From NCBI GenBank assembly GCA_002419365.1, contig DIGA01000070.1:1-10599 (forward strand): DNA of 10,599 bases, read 5' to 3'. The notes under the pieces are model-generated. The model did no database searches. It saw only the letters and a list, made by a program, of their open reading frames with translations, and was not told the DNA's origin. A program made the position numbers and the translations under genes. The stretch is from Mageeibacillus sp. UBA5734. GTDB lineage: Bacteria; Bacillota; Clostridia; Saccharofermentanales; UBA5734. This document shows, piece by piece, positions 1 through 3,908 of the stretch (its first letter is position 1; every line of letters starts with the position of its first letter).

Positions 1-81
1 GCCATGCGATGGATCGATAAGATATACAAAGCTATGCCTGATCTTTTCTACCACTGGACAATTGGCTACGGCTGGCGATGA
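1..81 (+). CDS. ltrA: Group II intron reverse transcriptase/maturase, C-terminal fragment
   Basis: Only the last 26 codons and the TGA stop are visible, cut by the window start. The tail reads roughly W-I-D-K-I...MPDLFYHW-x-x-G and ends GYGWR. A W...LF-x-HW-x-x-G ending is typical of the GIIM/maturase C-terminus of many bacterial group II intron proteins that lack an HNH endonuclease domain. The full protein would reverse-transcribe the intron and help it splice. The stop codon lies only 9 bases before RNA domain V, the usual arrangement when the ORF sits in domain IV. The identity rests mainly on the adjacent RNA structure, since the peptide is too short to classify by itself. The gene symbol is generic. 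Confidence 0.8.
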   Translation, partial: AMRWIDKIYKAMPDLFYHWTIGYGWR

Positions 82-89
82 GATAACAA

Positions 90-163
90 GAGCCGTATGA
101 CGGGAGACTGTCACGTACGGTTCCGTGAGAGGCTCGGGGGGAAGCTCCCCGGGCCTACTCGAC
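90..163 (+). ncRNA. Group II intron domains V and VI
   Basis: Domain V is a 34-nt hairpin at 90-123. Its basal stem GAGCCGUA pairs with UACGGUUC and contains the AGC catalytic triad. A 2-nt CG bulge on the 3' side and an upper stem UGACGG/CUGUCA follow, capped by a GAGA (GNRA) tetraloop. Domain VI spans about 126-161: a 9-bp GC-rich stem (131-139 with 147-155), A130-U156, a bulged adenosine at 157 as lariat branch point, then GAG (127-129) with CUC (158-160). All elements needed for the second splicing step appear intact. Pairing was traced by eye. Confidence 0.92.
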
Positions 164-229
164 TCCGAATGGCTCTTGTGAAGCCTACAGCCGCAGCTGG
201 TTGACGCCTTGTCGAAAATGTTCCGAATG

Positions 230-277
230 AGTGCTCCGACATAGCAAAGGAAATTTCCGCCGCTATGTCGGAGCACT
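230..277. repeat. Perfect 16-bp inverted repeat
   Basis: The arm AGTGCTCCGACATAGC at 230-245 is the exact reverse complement of 262-277. The 16-nt loop itself contains the palindrome GGAAATTTCC (249-258), so one continuous hairpin of more than 20 bp with small internal loops could form. Neither side carries a T-tract, so it is not a standard rho-independent terminator. It could be a transposon end pair, a minimal MITE-like unit, or a structural target for mobile DNA. Confidence 0.75.
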
Positions 278-390
278 AAAGTGGAAGATCTTTGCTTGAT
301 CTGGAGAAGCCTCTGCTGCAGGTTTTTCGAGACCCATTTGATTGTTGCCGTTTTGGTGGGCCGACCCCAAACGCGGAATATTCCATCCAA

Positions 391-497
391 GGTGCCAGAC
401 CTACTGCCACCCCTGGCCCTAATCAGTGAAATTTCTACTCCGGGGACCATCCCTGTCGCGACCCCTGGCCCCGGATCGTTCAATTTCCGCCCGCAGG
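391..497. repeat. Degenerate 52-bp tandem repeat, possible IS21-family terminus
   Basis: Two imperfect copies lie at about 391-442 and 443-497. Shared blocks keep a 52-bp offset: CCA (395 and 447), the 11-mer ACCCCTGGCCC (409-419 and 461-471) and AATTTC (430-435 and 482-487). A weaker related segment may precede them near 356-384. Read on the minus strand, the units show repeated GGGCCAGGGGT and TGGTCCCC / TGGCACC motifs. Several related repeats near each end are characteristic of IS21-family elements, where they are thought to bind transposase. Assignment to IS21 is from recalled pattern only; no istA or istB reading frame is seen. Confidence 0.4.
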
Positions 498-515
498 GCC
501 ATCGCTTATTGGGCT

Positions 516-542
516 CCCCGGTTGACCAGCCCCGGTTGACCA
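516..542. repeat. 13-bp direct tandem duplication
   Basis: CCCCGGTTGACCA occurs at 516-528 and again at 530-542, separated by one base. The second copy can also pair weakly with GTCAACC at 548-554. No function is evident; it probably belongs to the same mobile-element debris. Confidence 0.7.
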
Positions 543-614
543 AGTAAGTCAACCAATCCGTCCATGTCATGAGTTATTACATCGTAAACGTTCGCAAATG
601 CATGTTTTTTGCCA

Positions 615-643
615 TTGTCGGCTTTGAGTACCCCTGTTATACT
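615..643 (+). promoter_or_regulatory. Promoter for the acetate transporter gene
   Basis: A -35 box TTGTCG (615-620) is separated by 17 bp from the -10 box TATACT (638-643). Transcription would start near 650, leaving a leader of about 40 nt before the ATG at 690. The match to SigA/Sigma-70 consensus is good. Position and spacing support it; the start site is inferred. Confidence 0.6.
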
Positions 644-689
644 GAATCGGCTTTGCCACAAATCCAGTAAGAACCAGAGGTATGAACTC

Positions 690-1298
690 ATGATGGAAGA
701 AAGAAAAATCCTGACCGCCGATCCAACCGCCCTTGGCCTTTTTGGCCTGGCCATGGTCACCCTTGTCGCGTCATCCGCCAAACTGGGCTGGACATCCGGT
801 ACCAGCCTGGTCATTCCGTGGGCCATTTTCCTTGGTGCTGCCGCCCAGCTGGTAGCCAGCTTCGGTGACGCAAAAAAGAACAACGTCTTCGGCGCCACGG
901 CTTTTGGTGGCTATGCATTTTTCTGGTTTGCCATCGGGATGAGCTGGATGGAGCAAAATGGTGTTTTCGGTGAAAAACTTGCCGCATCTGCAGACCCCCG
1001 GCAACTCGCTTTCGGATTTATCGGTTATCTGATCTTCACCTTGTACATGACAGTCGGCGCAACCGCTACCAACAAGGTCTTGTTCGCGATCTTTGTCCTG
1101 ATCGACCTGCTTTTTATCGGTCTGACCCTGAGCTCATTCAAGATTGCTTATGAAGCCACCCACCTCCTGGCCGGCTGGTCGGAATTCGGCATTGCCCTGC
1201 TCTCATTTTATGGCTCAGCTGCCGCTGTTTTGAACAATCAATTCGGCCGCGTGATCCTGCCAATTGGCAAACCGCTCAACCTGATTGCGAAAGGCTAA
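690..1298 (+). CDS. satP: GPR1/FUN34/YaaH family acetate (succinate) transporter
   Basis: The 202-residue membrane protein belongs to the acetate uptake transporter family (E. coli SatP/YaaH, yeast Ady2), which moves acetate and sometimes succinate, probably with protons, across the cytoplasmic membrane. Residues 11-19 (DPTALGLFG) correspond to the family signature NPAPLGL near the start of helix 1. They are diverged, with D for N and A for the second P. About six hydrophobic segments follow, with family-like blocks FLGAAAQLVAS (47-57) and NNVFGATAFGGYAFFWF (64-80). Length fits the family (about 190-210). The start is ATG 690, nine bases after AGAGG at 676-680; an in-frame ATG at 609 lies upstream of the predicted promoter and is rejected, and ATG 693 is a weaker alternative. 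No terminator is seen before the next gene, so some read-through into gap is possible. The exact substrate is inferred from family. Confidence 0.88.
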   Translation: MMEERKILTADPTALGLFGLAMVTLVASSAKLGWTSGTSLVIPWAIFLGAAAQLVASFGDAKKNNVFGATAFGGYAFFWFAIGMSWMEQNGVFGEKLAASADPRQLAFGFIGYLIFTLYMTVGATATNKVLFAIFVLIDLLFIGLTLSSFKIAYEATHLLAGWSEFGIALLSFYGSAAAVLNNQFGRVILPIGKPLNLIAKG

Positions 1299-1321
1299 TC
1301 AACATCTAGCTATTCTTACAA

Positions 1322-1350
1322 TTGAAATCAGGGCTGTTTTAGGCTAAAAT
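1322..1350 (+). promoter_or_regulatory. Promoter for gap
   Basis: TTGAAA (1322-1327) and TAAAAT (1345-1350) are spaced by exactly 17 bp, a near-consensus housekeeping promoter. The start site would be near 1357, about 50 nt before the gap ATG. A strong promoter fits the expected high expression of a glycolytic gene. Confidence 0.7.
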
Positions 1351-1371
1351 GACAAGCGATGCAAATTTTAA

Positions 1372-1392
1372 TGACCCTCATCACGAGGGTTA
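1372..1392 (+). promoter_or_regulatory. 5' UTR hairpin just upstream of the gap ribosome binding site
   Basis: ACCCTC (1374-1379) pairs with GAGGGT (1385-1390) around the 5-nt loop ATCAC. The stem can extend with a G-U and a T-A pair (1372-1373 with 1391-1392). It ends two bases before the GGGAGG Shine-Dalgarno (1395-1400) and leaves it unpaired. Possible roles are mRNA stabilisation or keeping the ribosome binding site open. No T-tract follows, so it is not a terminator. Confidence 0.5.
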
Positions 1393-1407
1393 CCGGGAGG
1401 AAACAAC

Positions 1408-2481
1408 ATGGCTATCAAAGTTGGTATCAATGGTTTTGGCCGCATCGGCCGCATGGTTTTCCAGGCACTCTGCGACCAGGGTCTGCTGGGCAAGGAAATC
1501 GATGTCGTCGCCGTCGCTGACGTCTCAACCGACGCAGACTATTTCGCTTACCAGATCAAGTACGACTCCATCCAGGGCAAGTTCAAGCACGAAGTCTCCA
1601 CCACCAAATCCAGCCCCGAAGCCGCCGAAAATGACGTCATCGTCGTCAATGGCCACAAAATCCAGTGCGTCATGGCTCAGCGCAATCCGGCTGACCTGCC
1701 GTGGGGCAAGATGGGCGTTGACTATGTTATCGAATCCACCGGCCTGTTCACCGATTCCGCAGCAGCTGCCGGCCACCTCGCTGCCGGTGCCAAGAAAGTC
1801 ATCATCTCTGCTCCTGGCAAGGGCGACGTCAAGACCATCGTCATGGGCGTCAATGAGAACGAATACGACTCCGCCAAGCATGCCATCGTTTCCAATGCTT
1901 CCTGCACCACCAACTGCCTCGCACCACTCGTCCATGTCATCCTCAAGGAAGGCATCGGCGTTGAGCAGGGCCTGATGACCACCATCCATTCCTACACCGC
2001 CACCCAGAAAGTCGTTGACGGCCCTTCCAAGAAGGACTGGCGCGGCGGCCGTGCTGCGGCGATCAACATCATCCCTTCCACCACCGGTGCGGCCAAGGCC
2101 GTCGGCGAAGTCCTGCCCCAGGTCAAAGGCAAGATGACCGGCATGTCCTTCCGTATCCCGACCCCGACCGTCTCGGTCGTCGACCTGACCTTCACCGCTG
2201 CCCGCGACACCTCCATCGAAGAAATCGATGCCAAGCTCAAGGAAGCCTCCAAGACCTACATGAAGGACATCCTCGGCTATACCGATGAAGAACTCGTCTC
2301 CACCGATTTCATCCATGACAACCGTTCTTCGATCTATGACTCCCTGGCTACCCTGCAGAACAACCTCAAGGGCGAAAAGCGCTTCTTCAAGGTTGTCTCC
2401 TGGTACGACAACGAATGGGGCTACTCCAACCGTGTCGTCGACCTCGTCCGCTTCATGGCCGGCAAGGACGGCAGCCTGTAA
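1408..2481 (+). CDS. gap: Glyceraldehyde-3-phosphate dehydrogenase, long GapC/glycosomal type
   Basis: This cytosolic glycolytic enzyme oxidises and phosphorylates glyceraldehyde-3-phosphate to 1,3-bisphosphoglycerate with NAD+. The 357-residue protein starts with the Rossmann motif GINGFGRIGR (6-15); D38 at the end of the second strand fits NAD preference. The catalytic loop SNASCTTNC puts the nucleophile at C166 and the base at H194 (TTIHSYTATQ), the same numbering I recall for trypanosomatid glycosomal GAPDH. It is about 20 residues longer than typical GapA (330-340), and the region around residues 90-114 (AQRNPADLPWGK...DYVIESTGLFTD) strongly resembles kinetoplastid enzymes and bacterial GapC. 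The end (RFMAGKDGSL) has no true peroxisomal SKL signal. The start follows GGGAGG at 7 bp. Codons end mostly in C or G, as in highly expressed genes. It has its own promoter and terminator, so it is monocistronic. Confidence 0.97.
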   Translation: MAIKVGINGFGRIGRMVFQALCDQGLLGKEIDVVAVADVSTDADYFAYQIKYDSIQGKFKHEVSTTKSSPEAAENDVIVVNGHKIQCVMAQRNPADLPWGKMGVDYVIESTGLFTDSAAAAGHLAAGAKKVIISAPGKGDVKTIVMGVNENEYDSAKHAIVSNASCTTNCLAPLVHVILKEGIGVEQGLMTTIHSYTATQKVVDGPSKKDWRGGRAAAINIIPSTTGAAKAVGEVLPQVKGKMTGMSFRIPTPTVSVVDLTFTAARDTSIEEIDAKLKEASKTYMKDILGYTDEELVSTDFIHDNRSSIYDSLATLQNNLKGEKRFFKVVSWYDNEWGYSNRVVDLVRFMAGKDGSL

Positions 2482-2506
2482 TCTACTTACAGCCTGGTAC
2501 TCACTG

Positions 2507-2541
2507 AGGGGCTGCACCGTTCTGGTGCAGCCTCTTTTTTT
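2507..2541 (+). terminator. Rho-independent terminator of gap
   Basis: GGCTGCACC (2510-2518) pairs with GGTGCAGCC (2524-2532) around GTTCT. The stem extends outward to 2507/2535 with a G-T and further pairs, followed by a run of seven T (2535-2541). It lies 25 bases after the gap stop codon. Confidence 0.93.
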
Positions 2542-2580
2542 CGTCTCACAAAAGGGCTAAGATGGAATCAGGAACATGAC

Positions 2581-2664
2581 ATGCGACCTGTGACCAGCCA
2601 GGCAGGGTTCAAACTTCGCCAGGCACGGATCACAGCAGGGGAAGGATCTCATCATGGTATCTGA
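2581..2664 (+). other. Possible 27-codon leader ORF overlapping the cdd start
   Basis: An ATG at 2581, six bases after AGGAA (2570-2574), opens a 27-codon frame ending in TGA at 2662-2664. It therefore overlaps the first 11 bases of cdd in another frame. Such an arrangement could couple translation of cdd to the leader. The peptide (starts MRPVTSQAGF) matches nothing I recognise, and the ribosome binding site is modest, so chance is quite possible. Confidence 0.2.
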
Positions 2665-3076
2665 TCAGGAATTGATTGCCCTGGCCCGCCAAGCCCGCCA
2701 AAACGCCTATGTTCCCTATTCCAGGTTTCCTGTTGGTGCTGCTGTGGAAACAGCAGACGGCCAGATCTTCACAGGTTGCAACATCGAAAACGCTTCCTAT
2801 GGTGCGACGAATTGTGCTGAACGAACCGCCATTTTCAAGGCTGTCAGCGAAGGCGCCAGGGAAATCCGACGTCTGGCGGTGGCCTGCACGGACGATGAGC
2901 CATGCATGCCCTGTGGCATTTGCCGACAGGTCATGTCAGAGTTTGCCAGCACCGATTTCTATTGCCTGTGCGCAGCAGGTCCTGAGCCGTTGCCAGGAGA
3001 GACAGACAAAGTCCGTCATTTGGTGCTGGATGAGTTGCTGCCAAACCGGTTTTCCCTCGATCCAGACAGGCCCTGA
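2654..3076 (+). CDS. cdd: Cytidine deaminase
   Basis: This cytosolic pyrimidine salvage enzyme deaminates cytidine and deoxycytidine to uridine and deoxyuridine. The 140-residue protein is the usual length for the small homotetrameric, zinc-dependent class. It has YVPYSRFPVGAAV (19-31), the substrate-binding NIENASYGATNCAERTA, which includes the Zn ligand Cys and catalytic Glu of C-A-E, and the second zinc motif PCGICRQ with two Cys. All catalytic residues are present. The start is ATG 2654, about 8 bases after AAGGA in GGGGAAGGA (2638-2646). In many Bacillota cdd sits next to era; here it stands alone between gap and hpf. Only a weak promoter candidate is seen: TAAGAT at 2558-2563, with a T-rich -35 overlapping the gap terminator. 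Confidence 0.96.
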   Translation: MVSDQELIALARQARQNAYVPYSRFPVGAAVETADGQIFTGCNIENASYGATNCAERTAIFKAVSEGAREIRRLAVACTDDEPCMPCGICRQVMSEFASTDFYCLCAAGPEPLPGETDKVRHLVLDELLPNRFSLDPDRP

Positions 3077-3152
3077 GACTGAGCAAGGGCCCACTAGGGC
3101 TACATGGATCGATTTTCAGCCAGATACAAGATCCATTCGCGGTGACAATTGG

Positions 3153-3182
3153 TACAAAGGAGGTGCCTGTTAGGGTTATAAT
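3153..3182 (+). promoter_or_regulatory. Promoter for hpf
   Basis: A perfect -10 box TATAAT lies at 3177-3182. The best -35 is a weak TACAAA at 3153-3158 with 18-bp spacing. The predicted start near 3189 gives a leader of about 70 nt. A weak -35 with a perfect -10 suggests an activator or an alternative sigma input, which would suit a stationary-phase gene, but no such site can be named. Confidence 0.5.
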
Positions 3183-3201
3183 AGAACTAGAACAAAGCTT
3201 G

Positions 3202-3231
3202 TTTTCCAAAGCAGCACCAGTTGCTGGAAAA
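3202..3231 (+). promoter_or_regulatory. Bulged hairpin in hpf leader
   Basis: TTTTCC (3202-3207) pairs with GGAAAA (3226-3231). AGCA (3213-3216) pairs with TGCT (3222-3225) around loop CCAGT, with a 5-nt bulge at 3208-3212. It lies 11 bases before the Shine-Dalgarno (3243-3249). The role is unknown and the structure is only moderately stable. Confidence 0.3.
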
Positions 3232-3257
3232 ACATGAAACAGAAGGGAGCGGTCAAC

Positions 3258-3794
3258 ATGAAGGTAAACATCCATGGCAAAGGTATCAAAGTCGGTGACC
3301 AGCTGCAACAGCGGATTGAGGAGAAGCTTGGCAAGTTCAATCGTTTTTTCGGAGACGATGCGGTGGCCAATGTCAAGGTTCGGCCCGATGGTGATCTCAA
3401 AGTCATTGAGGTGACCCTGAAAATCCAGAAGCACTATTACCGTGCCGAGTGCGCGGCGGACGATATTTTCACGGCGCTCGACGAAGCTGTCGAAGTCCTC
3501 GAGGGCCAGTTCCGAAAACACAAGACCCGGATGGAGAAGAAAATCCACGATTATGCCTACATGAAGGAGTACTTGCTCACGGAAGTGCCTCTGCCGGCCG
3601 AAACCGAAGATGAAATGCAGATCATCCGCCGGAAAACCTTTGATCTCGCTCCAATGGATGCAGAGGAAGCCGTTCTCCAGATGGAGACTTTGGGGCATTC
3701 GTTCCTGCTGTTTCTGGATATGGAGACCGAGAAGGTCTGTGCGGTCTATAAGCGCAAGGATGGTCATTACGGTCTGATCGAACCCAACTACTAA
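3258..3794 (+). CDS. hpf: Ribosome hibernation promoting factor, long form
   Basis: Long HPF binds the 30S decoding region and dimerises to form inactive 100S ribosomes in stationary phase or stress. The 178-residue protein has the N-terminal S30AE/YfiA domain (1 to about 100; starts MKVNIHGKGIKV, then EEKLGKFNRFF and the basic KHYYRAECAADDIFTALDEAV). A charged linker follows, then the C-terminal dimerisation domain (about 120-178; IIRRKTFDLAPMDAEEAVLQMETLGHSFLLFLD...YGLIEPNY). Length and both domains are normal for the long form of Bacillota, cyanobacteria and others. The start is ATG 3258, eight bases after AAGGGAG (3243-3249). The in-frame ATG 3234 has no ribosome binding site and would add a non-conserved extension. 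The gene has its own promoter and terminator. Confidence 0.96.
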   Translation: MKVNIHGKGIKVGDQLQQRIEEKLGKFNRFFGDDAVANVKVRPDGDLKVIEVTLKIQKHYYRAECAADDIFTALDEAVEVLEGQFRKHKTRMEKKIHDYAYMKEYLLTEVPLPAETEDEMQIIRRKTFDLAPMDAEEAVLQMETLGHSFLLFLDMETEKVCAVYKRKDGHYGLIEPNY

Positions 3795-3839
3795 TCCACC
3801 ACCTTCCGTCTACTGCCAAAAAATCCCAGTCCTTGCGCG

Positions 3840-3868
3840 AGAGCCGGCCCAGGGGGCCGGCTCTTTTT
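3840..3868 (+). terminator. Rho-independent terminator of hpf
   Basis: A 10-bp GC-rich stem, GAGCCGGCCC (3841-3850) with GGGCCGGCTC (3854-3863), closes a 3-nt loop and is followed by five T (3864-3868). It lies 46 bases after the hpf stop. The next gene's promoter begins directly behind it. Confidence 0.93.
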
Positions 3869-3869
3869 A

Positions 3870-3878
3870 TGGTAGAAT
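3870..3878 (+). promoter_or_regulatory. Extended -10 promoter for pcrA
   Basis: TGGTAGAAT (3870-3878) is an extended -10 (TGnTAGAAT) two bases after the hpf terminator T-tract. Any -35 would fall inside the terminator stem and does not match consensus, so the TG extension would compensate. The start would be near 3885, about 24 nt before the ATG. Confidence 0.45.
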
Positions 3879-3908
3879 ATAGGACACCCTTTTTCGGAGG
3901 CAATGCAC

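Larger units (their letters stand above)
1..163 (+). mobile_element. Group II intron, 3' end (5' part outside window)
   Basis: This is the 3' terminal part of a self-splicing group II retroelement. The window opens inside the C-terminus of the intron-encoded maturase, which stops at 81. A catalytic domain V hairpin (90-123) and a domain VI hairpin with a bulged A at 157 follow. The inferred 3' splice site lies after the AC at 162-163, placing the branch A seven nucleotides from the intron end, as usual for group II introns. The intron lies on the plus strand and interrupts or abuts repeat-rich DNA rather than a recognisable gene. The RNA parts visible look intact, so mobility or splicing cannot be excluded. 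The 5' end, EBS/IBS pairings and reverse transcriptase domains are outside the window. Confidence 0.9.
164..608. other. Gene-poor stretch with mobile-element debris
   Basis: No convincing gene is seen over 445 bases. An 88-codon GTG-initiated frame at 281-547 has no ribosome binding site and a proline-rich composition unlike a known protein, so I do not call it. The stretch holds a perfect 16-bp inverted repeat (230-277), a degenerate 52-bp tandem repeat (391-497) and a 13-bp tandem duplication (516-542). The octamer TCCGAATG occurs at the intron 3' junction (164-171) and again at 222-229 beside the inverted repeat. Repeats next to a group II intron suggest insertion-sequence remnants, possibly IS21-like; this is inference. 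Confidence 0.5.

Noticed and set aside
281..547. 88-codon GTG-initiated frame in the repeat region
   Set aside because: No Shine-Dalgarno, runs through the degenerate repeats, and the composition does not resemble a known protein.
534..554. Weak hairpin GGTTGAC/GTCAACC
   Set aside because: Only 7 bp with no T-tract and explained by the adjacent tandem duplication; no functional context.
609..689. N-terminal extension of the acetate transporter from ATG 609
   Set aside because: It would start upstream of the predicted promoter -35/-10 and lacks a ribosome site; ATG 690 has AGAGG and fits the family.
506..898. 130-codon minus-strand frame over the satP 5' region
   Set aside because: It overlaps the conserved N-terminus of the acetate transporter antisense and has no similarity signal.
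1525..2517. 330-codon open frame on the minus strand opposite gap
   Set aside because: It is an antisense shadow produced by strong third-position GC bias in gap; the translation is Asp/Gly-rich with no family resemblance and no ribosome site.
2931..3767. 278-codon minus-strand frame across cdd and hpf
   Set aside because: It spans two well-supported plus-strand genes and their intergenic promoter and shows no recognisable domain.
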